Origin: Pavlovales sp. CCMP2436
Lineage: Eukaryota; Haptophyta; Pavlovophyceae; Pavlovales
Reading direction: 5' to 3'
DNA length: 16,815 nt
Assembly (NCBI GenBank): GCA_026770615.1
Contig: MU631922.1
Span: 13,033-29,847 of the forward strand
The notes under the pieces are model-generated. The model searched no databases and had not been told where the DNA came from. It saw only the letters and a list, made by a program, of their open reading frames with translations. Made by a program: the position numbers and the translations under genes. Each line of letters starts with the position of its first letter. The stretch's first letter is position 1. Shown one piece after another: positions 1 through 7,190 of the stretch.

Positions 1-241
1 CACCGCACACTACTTAACTTAATAATGATCACAATACCCCACACCCCGCATCCCCCCCCGCCGCAACTGATCCTAGCGGTGCACACGCTTGCACTGCAAA
101 TAGTACTTCTTTAATAATCGTATTGATAATAATCTTATTGACAAATATACCCCTCTCTCCCCCTTCTGCTATCTCGATTAAAATTTTAATATTGAATAAT
201 AATAATAACTACTATTATTATTATTATTATTACACGAACAG
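1..241 (+). other. Intronic or non-coding host sequence upstream of AAA+ ATPase exon
   Basis: No coding signal that I can support. The stretch is low in complexity, with a C-rich run near 50-60 and an ATT/TAT trinucleotide run near 205-232. It ends in an AG (240-241) directly before sequence that codes for an AAA+ ATPase in the correct phase, so it is best read as the 3' part of an intron. The 60-residue open frame across 123-305 is mainly this trinucleotide run and is not a gene. Confidence 0.5.
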
Positions 242-1557
242 CTCGCGGCTGACGTCAACGTCGGCAGGGTGGCGGAGCTTGTACCCGGACTGTCCGGTAT
301 GTTGAAAAAATCATCATAATTATCATAATCATGAAAAAAAGGAGAAAATTGAAGCTAAAAGTCGGGGGACGTTAACAGAACAAAAATAATCCATGATAGT
401 TTGGTTGTTGTCAAAAAAATTGATGAAACCTGCCACATATGAGGTGATGATGACGCTATCCAGTAGCTCGGAATGGTCCTAGGCTAACAGTGTGTTGTTG
501 CTGCACCACTGGGAGACTTGGAGACCGCTTACGGGGCCGGACGTTTTTAGATATTTACACATGTAATTTGAAATGGTGCTCGGACTACCGACATGTTTTT
601 TTTGTTTTTTTTGTTTTTTGCGATCATGAAAAATTGATTGATGAATATAACATAAATATTGATTATGTAATTAATATACAGGCGCGGAGCTGGCTGCGAT
701 CTGCAACGAGGCGGCCATCCGCATGGTTCGGAGAAGCGGCACACGCATCTGGTACTGCATGCTTTTTTAATAAAAAAAATGTTAACGTCTCCCGACTCAT
801 AGCCCGAAAGCGTGCGAGCATGCCATCTTCATGCTCATCATATATAATTTTAATTTATTTGTTCGTATGGTGCGGAGAAGCGGCACACGCATCTCGTACG
901 TCATACTTATAGTTATTAACTAAAATAAGTTCTCAATAACACCGCCAGCCATAATTGACACAAGTAGTATAAGAATACAGCGGATCGCTCAGCAAATTGC
1001 ATACAAACAATGCTTAAATTTGCTCAAATTGCATACAAACAATGCAAAAGCGAGGCTCAGCTTCTTAACACTACGGCTTCTTAAAAGCGAGGCTCAGCTT
1101 CTTAACACTACGGCTTCTTATTGCCCGCGACACCCTGTAATAGTAACACAAGTCATACCCATTCTGATCCTACTTTCTAATCGCAACTCATACCGATACT
1201 ATTACTTATTATAGAAGTCAGTAAGTGAACACCGCCTGTTGATTCACCTGTTGATTCATGCCGAGCCGCTAATAATAACAATTACGTATTACAATGCTAC
1301 CGGCCAAGCCGACATCGAGATAATCGTACGAATACTACTAATACGAATACTATTACGTACGCCAGCTTGAATCCCAATCAGGAACTTATTATAATGCTAT
1401 CACTTCTAATCATACGAATACGACTTATATCAAAATAATCAACTTATTACAATGCCTCAGCCAAGCCGACTTCGAGAGCGCCATCCGCGACTACACCAAA
1501 AGCAGACAGCTCGCTCCCACCTCTCTCATCGACAAAATTCTGCTCGGCCAGCCGTAA
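242..1557 (+). CDS. 3' end of a host AAA+ ATPase gene (CDC48/AFG2 type), three exons
   Basis: Three exons splice in phase: 242-296, 682-751 and 1461-1557. The introns, 297-681 (GTATGT...ACAG) and 752-1460 (GTACTG...CTCAG), are GT-AG. The exons total 222 nt, or 73 residues plus a TAA stop at 1555-1557. The encoded segment has the end of a type-II AAA+ module and its helical lid: an Asp-Val-Asn-Val-like strand leading to the signature GLSGAELAAICNEAAIRM, then a short C-terminal helix beginning ADFESAIRDY. The GxSGAEL..IC.EAA pattern is typical of CDC48/p97, AFG2/SPATA5 and related unfoldases, which pull apart protein complexes with ATP. FtsH is unlikely because the tail is too short for its protease domain. 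Walker motifs would lie upstream of the window. The exons are GC-rich, unlike the viral block. The family is fairly sure, the exact orthologue is not. Confidence 0.72.
723..894 (+). repeat. 28-bp duplicated piece of AAA+ exon (723-750 and 867-894)
   Basis: The last 28 bases of the middle ATPase exon are repeated 144 bp downstream inside the next intron with a single mismatch. The copy keeps the reading for MVRRSGTRI but then runs to a stop. It may be a duplicated exon end or a decoy 5' splice region. It is not needed for the spliced product, because the exon joined from 751 to 1461 is in phase. Confidence 0.8.
993..1120 (+). repeat. Two adjacent short direct duplications in the ATPase intron
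   Basis: A 21-bp unit occurs at 993-1013 and again at 1025-1045 (period 32). It is followed at once by a 38-bp unit at 1046-1083 that repeats at 1083-1120 (period 37). Both pairs are exact. They lie in the last intron of the AAA+ gene and have no coding role that I can see. Confidence 0.88.
1285..1480 (+). repeat. Partial copy of the last ATPase exon boundary
   Basis: The sequence around 1289-1320 (ATTACAATGC, then CAAGCCGACATCGAGA) resembles the true 3' splice site and start of the last exon at about 1444-1480. The upstream copy lacks the CTCAG acceptor and soon hits stops, so I read it as a decayed duplicate rather than an alternative exon. Confidence 0.6.
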
Positions 1558-2390
1558 ATCAAAATGTGAAATGAGAGTCAGTTGAGAGTGCTCAGCATGG
1601 CGGCGGACTACTCGGCCCCCAGCCGCATTGTTGTGAACGTGTTCACTCAGTTATTCCATCGTTTCCGTATGATTCAGTATTTGTGAAAAAACAAAATGAC
1701 AAAGGGTTCCCAATCAAAACTATTAATTAAGCGAGCCGACACGTGTCCCAGCGATCCAATCAAAACTATTAATTAAGCGAGCCGACACGTGTCCCAGCGA
1801 TGTAAGAACTTGTGAATGTTTAAATCCTCCGTATGTACTTCACCGTCAGCCACGGCGAATACCAAATAAAATAGGCAAACGCGGTCGTGGCATGAATCCG
1901 CGTAGGCCCGCCACCTGGGCGATCACTAGCTAATTTCGTCGGCCGTACACATCAGATTTGTCTGATTGCTGCTAATGTCGCAGTCAAATAAATTAGGCAT
2001 AATCTGACGTTGTTTGATATTTTGCGTATTTATATAAGATTTGTCTGTAAACTGGTAAACATTGATAAGGTGATTTTTAAATTTATTATGTACGGCACTA
2101 TGTCGTCATATGCGGCACGTGTCAAAGACACTAATAGAATACTGAGAAATACTGTTAATTACTGATAGATACTGATAGATACTGATAAACATTAATAAAC
2201 TACATATAAACCTTTTGATGTACGGCAGAGTGACGTATGAATCTATGTATAGGCCGCACTGTCGCTAGACAGTTTTAAGATATTGATAAACTCTGATAAA
2301 TACTTATATACTCTCGACAGTATAGTATGGCTTCGTCAATGGTCGCCTATGCGACGGATGTCGCTTGCCGATACTTAACTATCTGAAATC
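1558..2390. other. Host 3' flank with no gene seen
   Basis: No ORF or RNA gene that I can support. The first part is the likely 3' untranslated region of the ATPase gene, with an AATAAA at 1865-1870 as one possible polyadenylation signal. From about 2035 the sequence becomes AT-rich with loosely repeated GATAGATACTGATA-like units (about 2140-2190) and two related TGTACGGCA-containing stretches (about 2090 and 2220). This suggests decayed repetitive DNA. Confidence 0.5.
1710..1801 (+). repeat. Perfect 46-bp head-to-tail tandem duplication
   Basis: The 46-bp unit at 1710-1755 is repeated without any change at 1756-1801. There is no spacer. A perfect copy implies a recent event, or else an assembly duplication. 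Confidence 0.93.
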
Positions 2391-2509
2391 GACCTATCTG
2401 AGAGGGTGAGAGGGTTATACTCCTGGATTTCGGATTCTATGGATTTAAAAAAAAAAATTGTACTGGAACAAATTCAGGGATATAACCCTCTCATTCTCTC
2501 AGATAGGTC
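2391..2509. repeat. 40-bp imperfect inverted repeat at the left element edge
   Basis: Bases 2391-2430 and the reverse complement of 2470-2509 match at about 35 of 40 positions (core GACCTATCTGAGAG and TGAGAGGGTTATA), with a loop of about 39 nt containing an A-tract. The right arm is also part of the candidate left TIR, so the structure may be two element ends facing each other, or a hairpin/MITE-like repeat. Confidence 0.85.
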
Positions 2510-2573
2510 AATTTTTATAGATATATTTTTTTAGAATGAATATATAAATATATAAATATATAAATATATAAAT

Positions 2574-2604
<31 letters not shown>

Positions 2605-2667
2605 TTGATATATATATATATAAACTTTACTATATACCCCCGGTACATATTGGGGTCCAGGGTAGAA
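2464..2667 (-). repeat. Candidate left terminal inverted repeat
   Basis: Read on the minus strand, this region matches 16571-16710 on the plus strand in several blocks in the same order. One is an inner block around GGAC-CCCAATAT-TACCGG (plus-strand 2630-2660), followed by an AT-rich stretch. Then come AAAATTGACCTA (2504-2515), GAGGGT, and TTTGTTCCA (2464-2472). The spacings of the last three blocks are 13 and 12 nt here, against 13 and 11 nt on the right. This copy is longer because the AT-rich spacer has expanded. Confidence 0.65.
2537..2625. repeat. AATATATA-type microsatellite
   Basis: A run of TATAAATA units passes into (TA)n, interrupted by CATATATTGA. It lies inside the candidate left TIR and accounts for the length difference from the right copy. 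Confidence 0.9.
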
Positions 2668-2689
2668 CAAATTTCGGCTAAACTTTACG
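2667..2689 (+). promoter_or_regulatory. TTTCGGCT upstream element, copy 1
   Basis: A 23-nt stretch here matches 3131-3153 at 19 of 23 positions around a shared TTTCGGCT core. Both copies lie shortly upstream of a start codon, 39 nt before 2728 and 55 nt before 3208. The shared position suggests a promoter or other control element of the element's small genes. There is no experimental evidence. Confidence 0.5.
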
Positions 2690-2727
2690 TCAGTTTACAA
2701 CCATTTATTATGTAAATATAATCTAAT

Positions 2728-3129
2728 ATGTCTGATCTTGAGAAACTGCTTAATTCTTTGATAAAAATAATGAAAAGGTTAAAAGATATTGCTTTTGAAA
2801 TTTCTAATGGTGATATGCCTGATAAGTTTTATTCACAAATGGTGCCAGATAAGTTTGCGCTAAAATGAAAGACGTTAAAGTATAAATGTGGTTCTATACC
2901 GTCGATGTAAGTTATACAACCTCAAGGTTATAGAAAAGTGGATCTTATCGATAAAAAAGATATTAATATTCGAAATGGTTGGTTTAACAATAGAAAAGAT
3001 GTAGCAACGACGGGACCCGATAATAATAGATGGATCAAACTCACTGATGAGTTTATCGATTGGTTACAAAAACTTATTTTAATAACCGAAAAAATTAATT
3101 CAACAAAATTAGAAATTATACGAATGTAG
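2728..3129 (+). pseudogene. Unknown small viral gene with two in-frame stops
   Basis: A single frame runs from the ATG at 2728 to the TAG at 3127-3129, broken by TGA at 2866-2868 and TAA at 2908-2910. Without those stops it would be 133 residues. The N-terminal piece (46 codons, MSDLEKLLNS...) is helical and Lys-rich. The C-terminal piece holds an Asn/Asp-rich stretch ending DNNRWIKLTDEFIDWL, which reads like a folded domain. I do not recognise the family. It lies just inside the left TIR, in the same direction as the next two genes and with a related upstream element. Alternatively, the first 46 codons are a separate short gene. Confidence 0.5.
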
Positions 3130-3130
3130 G

Positions 3131-3153
3131 ACAAGTTTCGGCTGAATTTAACG
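3131..3153 (+). promoter_or_regulatory. TTTCGGCT upstream element, copy 2
   Basis: Second copy of the 23-nt element described at 2667. It begins two bases after the stop of the preceding gene and lies upstream of the ORF at 3208. Confidence 0.5.
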
Positions 3154-3158
3154 CAACG

Positions 3159-3172
3159 ATATGATTGCGTAT
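3159..3172 (+). promoter_or_regulatory. ATATGATTGCGTAT motif, copy 1
   Basis: This 14-base motif recurs exactly at 3615-3628. The two copies lie 49 and 51 nt upstream of the start codons at 3208 and 3666. Constant spacing before two paralogous genes points to a promoter element, or to sequence copied with the genes. Confidence 0.55.
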
Positions 3173-3207
3173 ATATAATTAGAATCTAATATTTATATTT
3201 AAGAGCA

Positions 3208-3612
3208 ATGGATAATAACCACAAAGAACGAAAATTTGAATCTGATGAACAAGAATTATACTTTGAAACTGAAAGTATTACGGTCAAATACGAATATGTT
3301 ATGTCTGGTTATGCTTTTTTCCATGAACAATGTTTAACCGATAAAATTACTCTTGATGATGAATTTCTTAAATTAGATCGTACAATTTTTTTTGAAAATA
3401 CAAAAACTATCATCAAATTAAAGCAGATTATTGATGATGACAATAAAACGATAACAAACCTAAATATCTCGCTTGCTGAATACGATTCTTCAGAAGCTAA
3501 AAACTTCGAAAATTATCTTAAAATTGTATTGTCTGATACACTCAAGCATATCGAAAATATGTATATCTCGACCGATGATATTCTAGAGTATCAAAATATT
3601 AAGGATAGCTAG
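3208..3612 (+). CDS. Hypothetical acidic, helical protein (first of two tandem paralogues)
   Basis: An intact 134-residue ORF from ATG to TAG, rich in Asp, Glu, Lys and Ile. It is mostly helical by composition, and shows no signal peptide or membrane segment. Residues about 65-125 (starting near FFENTKTIIKLKQ and including the SEAKNFENYLKIVLSDTLKHIENMY region) align closely with the broken ORF at 3666-4014. The two genes are therefore a duplicated pair and the conserved half is probably the working part. The start is supported by the shared spacing of the upstream ATATGATTGCGTAT motif and by a matching AGCAATG context in both copies. I do not recognise the family. Its place among small genes next to a TIR is typical for virus-specific accessory genes. 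Confidence 0.65.
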   Translation: MDNNHKERKFESDEQELYFETESITVKYEYVMSGYAFFHEQCLTDKITLDDEFLKLDRTIFFENTKTIIKLKQIIDDDNKTITNLNISLAEYDSSEAKNFENYLKIVLSDTLKHIENMYISTDDILEYQNIKDS

Positions 3613-3614
3613 CA

Positions 3615-3628
3615 ATATGATTGCGTAT
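3615..3628 (+). promoter_or_regulatory. ATATGATTGCGTAT motif, copy 2
   Basis: Exact repeat of the motif at 3159-3172. It starts three bases after the stop of the first paralogue and lies 51 nt before the ATG of the second. Confidence 0.55.
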
Positions 3629-3665
3629 TTGTATATAAAAAAAACTAATGTATATATAACTAGCA

Positions 3666-4014
3666 ATGGCTGAAAAAATAAAGTACAGTGAATTTGATGG
3701 TTTGAAATTAATGAATGATAATTCATTAGTATTTTTCGATTAAAAACGAGCAATCGATAAATTGATTCTCGATAATACAACTATGAATTTATGGCGTGTT
3801 TTAATGTTTGATAACACAAAAGCTATTATTAAACTTAAGCAGAAAATTGAAATTGATGACGATAAGACACTTAAAACTTATGCTTGCTGAACATGAGGCT
3901 AGATGTTCAGAAGCTAAGACTAACCTTAAAAAGTACCTAAAACTCGTGATGAGTGATACTTTCATCCATATCGATCATATGTATAACGCGACAAATAATT
4001 TTAAGAAAAGATAA
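3666..4014 (+). pseudogene. Broken second paralogue of the 3208 gene
   Basis: The frame opens at ATG 3666 in an AGCAATGG context like that of the first paralogue. It meets TAA at 3741-3743, continues in frame to about 3880, then shifts to another frame that ends at TAA 4012-4014. The parts around FDNTKAIIKLKQ and the later SEAK...YLKLVMSDTF.HI..MY region align with residues about 65-125 of the intact copy. One stop and one frameshift make it a pseudogene, unless the downstream ORF (3808-4014) is made separately. Function unknown. Confidence 0.7.
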
Positions 4015-4155
4015 AATATAATCATTCAATTTTTTTAATTCTTCATAATGCCGTTCCAATAATTCCAACTGATAAGTGAATTCACGAATTTGTGTACTCC
4101 GATCGTCATAATAGCTACTATCGAAAATGTCGATAAGATTATATCCATAAGACAT
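3937..4155 (-). CDS. Hypothetical small coiled-coil protein, convergent with the paralogue
   Basis: A 72-residue ORF whose N-terminal 50 residues look real: it has a helical heptad-like stretch around REFTYQLELLERHYEELKKL. The last 23 residues are antisense to the end of the 3666 pseudogene, so the true end may have been earlier, with the present stop reached after a frame change. No known domain. It could also be chance. Confidence 0.35.
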   Translation of the reverse strand: MSYGYNLIDIFDSSYYDDRSTQIREFTYQLELLERHYEELKKLNDYILSFLKIICRVIHMIDMDESITHHEF

Positions 4156-4159
4156 CTAT

Positions 4160-4371
4160 TTATGATAGATTAAAATCTTCATATGTATGTAGGGATGATC
4201 GACGCGGTAAATCTTCTTTGGATGTTCCTCGTTCCAATTTTTTAAAATATGTTAAGATGTTGTTATACTAATATTGGTGATGATGTAGATACTTCGAATG
4301 AAGCTATATAAAAAATAAAAGAGTTAGCGTGTATTATCATTTAACGTGCTTATTGTGAATATAAAAATGAA
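4160..4371 (+). pseudogene. Decayed coding remnant, unknown
   Basis: Two neighbouring plus-strand frames contain protein-like stretches without long ORFs: one around DRRGKSSLDVPRSNFLKYVK near 4195-4255, then another around NIGDDVDTSNEA near 4272-4305, with several stops. This looks like the remains of one gene with a frameshift near 4265. I cannot assign a family. The call rests only on residue composition. Confidence 0.25.
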
Positions 4372-4374
4372 ATA

Positions 4375-4914
4375 TTATAAATTTAGCATGTGTTCGCGTT
4401 CTAAATCCTCAGATGACGACACTACAGTCATACTTAAGACCTTATCGGGATAGCTTATCCACGTTTTATTAACTGCATTAGATATACTATTATTGATGAC
4501 GCCTAAATGAAGCTTTGACGTATTAGTGACGAGTGGCATACTTCCGCGAAAATTTAACGGGTTTACGGTAGTCCGTGCCGTACGATTATCCGATAAATAA
4601 ATCTTGAAATCGGCAATATTGTGGGCTTCGGCATAACCCGTACACCTAAGCAAATTATTTTCTATACCACCAGAATAAGACATATCGAATCTTGTTGACG
4701 CATTTGATAAAGTTGTCGTAGATTTCGTACCATTAAAATACAAATCAATTAAAATCTTGTTTTCGATGATTACTATCTCGATAGATGTCCATGTTGTAGT
4801 CGATAGTAAACCATCGTAGCTGGTATAGCTTGCTGAAGCATTATAATGGGTAAAATTCGAATTAGCATCGATGAACATATACGAAAGCTTTTGATCATTG
4901 ACTCGAAGCATCAT
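4375..4914 (-). CDS. LamG-like (concanavalin-fold) domain protein
   Basis: An intact 179-residue ORF. It has the features of a viral LamG module: alternating beta strands, a TTTWTSIEIVIIENKILIDL segment where such domains carry W.hv.v....v.ly.nG, and an ADFKIYLSDNRT segment matching the usual last strand before the loop that closes the sandwich. Such modules bind glycans or proteins and often sit at the tip of viral fibres. The ATG lies within the last codons of the upstream ORF (4895-5743), an overlap of 20 nt. It may be a translationally coupled separate gene, or the C-terminal part of one protein split by a frameshift. LamG assignment is by pattern only. Confidence 0.55.
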   Translation of the reverse strand: MMLRVNDQKLSYMFIDANSNFTHYNASASYTSYDGLLSTTTWTSIEIVIIENKILIDLYFNGTKSTTTLSNASTRFDMSYSGGIENNLLRCTGYAEAHNIADFKIYLSDNRTARTTVNPLNFRGSMPLVTNTSKLHLGVINNSISNAVNKTWISYPDKVLSMTVVSSSEDLEREHMLNL

Positions 4915-5743
4915 GCCTCGTGATAAGTTGCCTGCTCCGCTGCTCAGTGTTAACGCCTAAATCCGTTATTTTTGGCCTCTTGCCTATCGTAAATATAGGT
5001 GTGTCTTTCGCTGTTGTATTGTTACGCTTAATTTTAAACAACAATCGCATACCAGTTGCGTTTGCTAATTTAAAAGATATTGATATGAATGTATTAGTCG
5101 TGGCAATATTTCCATATACCGTATACGGATTCAGTACTTTAATATATCCATAACCTGTTCCCAGACTAGAATCTAAGTATAACGTGTCCGTTGTTCCTGT
5201 TCCAGATTTTATAAATGTTATAGCTCGACTTCTAATATCATTAAGATTAGTATTGAAACGGTATTCAATGAATGATGTTACAACGTCAGAAATTTCTGAA
5301 TTAAGTTCATTATCCCCTAGCCAAGCACGTGGTAGACCTGCCTTGTACATTATTATACATATCGGTAAAGCTGTGTAGTCATAATATCTGAAATTTATAG
5401 TATTCGTTTTTCCGCTGCTAGTTTGGCGAGTCACTGTCATAGATCTGTTTATTGTCTCGTTTACAAATGTCGGAGGGTTGTGGCTGTAATATATCGTATT
5501 CAGTTCTACGATATAAATAGGAAATGTGATTCCAATGTCTTTCGCACCATCCGGGTAGATTTTGACGTCACTGCCACCTGTCGGGCTAGTCCAACCGATT
5601 TTAGTACCCCCATCACTTGCTACAATAGGCGGGTTACTAAATTGCTTTATAATCGAGTCGTTAATGACCTTCGCAAGCTGTCCCAAATTTTGTAAGCCTT
5701 TCGCGATGAATTTTAAAAAGTTGCAAACGCCACTGATATCCAT
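4895..5743 (-). CDS. Hypothetical beta-rich virion-type protein
   Basis: The longest intact ORF of the element, 282 residues. The N-terminal 35 residues form an amphipathic helix (MDISGVCNFLKFIAKGL...). The rest is rich in Thr, Ser, Asn, Gly and Tyr, typical of beta-structured surface proteins. No cysteine cluster and no enzyme motif. The gene overlaps the stop of the upstream ORF by 31 nt and its own end overlaps the next ATG by 20 nt, so the three minus-strand genes are tightly packed and probably co-transcribed. The segments GWTSPTGGSDVKIYPDG and YYSHNPPTFVNET suggest a fold related to its LamG neighbours, but I cannot prove it. A role in the fibre or adhesion module is inferred from position. 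Confidence 0.55.
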   Translation of the reverse strand: MDISGVCNFLKFIAKGLQNLGQLAKVINDSIIKQFSNPPIVASDGGTKIGWTSPTGGSDVKIYPDGAKDIGITFPIYIVELNTIYYSHNPPTFVNETINRSMTVTRQTSSGKTNTINFRYYDYTALPICIIMYKAGLPRAWLGDNELNSEISDVVTSFIEYRFNTNLNDIRSRAITFIKSGTGTTDTLYLDSSLGTGYGYIKVLNPYTVYGNIATTNTFISISFKLANATGMRLLFKIKRNNTTAKDTPIFTIGKRPKITDLGVNTEQRSRQLITRHDASSQ

Positions 5744-6279
5744 TTCAATCCATCTAAACTAAATTGTGACGTTATCAATATGTCAAATATAATCGTATAA
5801 GCGCTTTGGCCAATTGTTAACGTACTATTTGGATCACCGAACGATAATAAATGGCCAAACGCGACAGAATCTGAACAAATTAAATAAACACCCATAGAAT
5901 AAGCATTTGAAGGAACGATAACATCACAAGTAGCACCATCCTCTCGTATATTAGCACCAGTTGCATTTTCATTATAAGGGATACCAAAATACGACGATCC
6001 TGTTCTTAAAACCTTTTTTTCATTATAAGGGATACCAAAATACGACGATCCTGTTCTTAAAACCTTTTTTTCATTATAAGGGATACCAAAATACGACGAT
6101 CCTGTTCTTAAAACCAAATCGTTAGCTCCAACAACACAATTATCCAAACGTACGCCACTCTTATACGATAAAATTATTGGTTTAATAGGACGTATATACG
6201 GCGCTAAAACTTTATACTCTTTGTTATAATTTAGATATTCAGTCGTTAATCTGTTTGACATAACAGATTTGCGCCACAT
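5713..6279 (-). CDS. C-terminal part of a LamG-type protein with a 17-residue tandem repeat
   Basis: A 188-residue open frame. Its beginning (VKMWRKSVMSNRLTTEYL, with upstream residues just before the ATG) matches the closing strand and helix of LamG domains, so the ATG at 6279 is probably internal and the ORF is the tail of the broken gene that continues at 6319-8597. Residues about 58-107 contain nearly three copies of VLRTGSSYFGIPYNEKK. The C-terminal 80 residues are beta-rich. The ORF ends at TAA 5713-5715, inside the start of the next gene. Apart from the repeat I see no breaks in it. Confidence 0.5.
   Translation of the reverse strand: MWRKSVMSNRLTTEYLNYNKEYKVLAPYIRPIKPIILSYKSGVRLDNCVVGANDLVLRTGSSYFGIPYNEKKVLRTGSSYFGIPYNEKKVLRTGSSYFGIPYNENATGANIREDGATCDVIVPSNAYSMGVYLICSDSVAFGHLLSFGDPNSTLTIGQSAYTIIFDILITSQFSLDGLKWISVAFATF
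5968..6115 (-). repeat. 51-bp in-frame coding tandem repeat, 2.9 copies
   Basis: The unit repeats with a period of exactly 51 bp (start points 5970, 6021, 6072) and the copies appear identical. Because 51 is divisible by 3, each unit adds 17 residues and the frame stays open. Confidence 0.95.
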
Positions 6280-6318
6280 TTTGACATTTGTAAAGGATTC
6301 TCCAGATGCATATTTTTG

Positions 6319-6636
6319 TTAATGAAGTTTAATATTGTATTTGCCGACTATATTTATTGGTTTTGTTAATTGAACGCTAGCACTCTGACCATTGACATAT
6401 ACCGTTAACAATCTTGTTTTATTCATGGTAAAATCAAAACGAGTCACACCCCCAAGCGTGTGATCGACGTTATTAATGGTAAAATAATTTAATCCAGTGC
6501 TTGTATTCAATGTATGGATATCGACGTTAACAGAAGTTGTACCTGGAATAATTTGAAAATCAAACGAAAGCCCACGGATAGATTCGAACACTGAAGGCAT
6601 CGGACTGTCGAGAACAGTGGCAAATCCTATCGACAA
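6319..6636 (-). pseudogene. LamG module fragment, upstream part of the 5713-6279 gene
   Basis: A 105-residue open stretch with a clear LamG-like middle: GLSFDFQIIPG..., then a RFDFTMNKTRLLTVYVNGQ segment that fits the h.h.n...l.vyvNG strand pair of these domains. It ends in a stop at 6319-6321, and the next segment (from 6279) continues the same module in another frame. The ATG at 6636 is unlikely to be the true start, because LamG-like remnants continue further upstream past the (TA)n tract. Confidence 0.45.
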
Positions 6637-6669
6637 AATTAAACGTATGGAAATGGTACTACACTATCG

Positions 6670-6671
<2 letters not shown>

Positions 6672-6729
<58 letters not shown>
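6672..6729. repeat. (TA)n microsatellite, about 58 bp
   Basis: An uninterrupted TA dinucleotide run lies in the middle of the LamG pseudogene array. On the minus strand it would code only for alternating Tyr-Ile, so it is an expansion in sequence no longer kept for coding. Confidence 0.97.
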
Positions 6730-6730
<1 letters not shown>

Positions 6731-7190
6731 GAAAACGAGTCATCTTTTACATCAAAACGATTGAGATCTCTTAACTGAAATTGTACGTTTGCGTTACTAT
6801 CGTTTACTGTGAAGTTTTCGAAATTTTATTGATTGTGAATATGTGCCATCGGGATATATAACGGCATTGGCTGTAGTCGTCGGGCTTGGAAGTTGACCGA
6901 TAATATCGTAAAGCGATAGTAAACTACCCTTGAACCACGCTGTGAGCGGTATCGATATTGCTGTTAAATATCTAATGCGCTACTCAATAGAATATTTTGC
7001 TTGCTAATCAACGATGCTCTTATTAAAAGAGTATTTTAATATAAAGAAAATTTAAATCAGCATTGTTTATCGTTTGGATTCTAAAATCTACATGCGACTG
7101 CGTTTGCTTGACAATAGCCAACGTCATAGGTAGATCAACGGCATCGAGCCGTCCGTTAACAATGTCGCTCGATGTAATTGAATCGCTTAA
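6730..7190 (-). pseudogene. Degenerate LamG module remnants
   Basis: There are no long ORFs, but two minus-strand patches are protein-like. One at about 6835-6955 reads IPLTAWFKGSLL then IIGQLPSPTTTANAVIYPDG, like the opening strand of the neighbouring modules. The other at about 7040-7185 contains SSDIVNGRLDAVDLPMTLAI. They are separated by stops and frame changes (about 6960-7040). This links the open pieces on either side into one decayed gene. Confidence 0.4.

Noticed and set aside
123..305. 60-residue plus-strand ORF at the left end
   Set aside because: It is mostly a trinucleotide run (Asn/Tyr homopolymers) and reads the ATPase exon in the wrong frame.
490..912. 140-residue plus-strand ORF
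   Set aside because: It spans an intron and reads the AAA+ exon out of frame. The spliced model 242-296, 682-751, 1461-1557 explains the coding signal better.
2928..3134. 68-residue minus-strand ORF and its overlap with 2938-3129
   Set aside because: The plus-strand frame continues an upstream coding-like frame and follows a shared upstream element. The minus-strand ORF is its hydrophobic shadow.
4920..5762. Plus-strand ORFs at 4920, 5184, 5423 and 5562
   Set aside because: They are shadows of the intact 282-residue minus-strand gene, with unstructured composition and no spacing or start signals.
6672..6729. Possible replication origin at the long TA run
   Set aside because: A pure dinucleotide run inside a broken gene has no accompanying iterons or symmetry. 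A microsatellite explains it.
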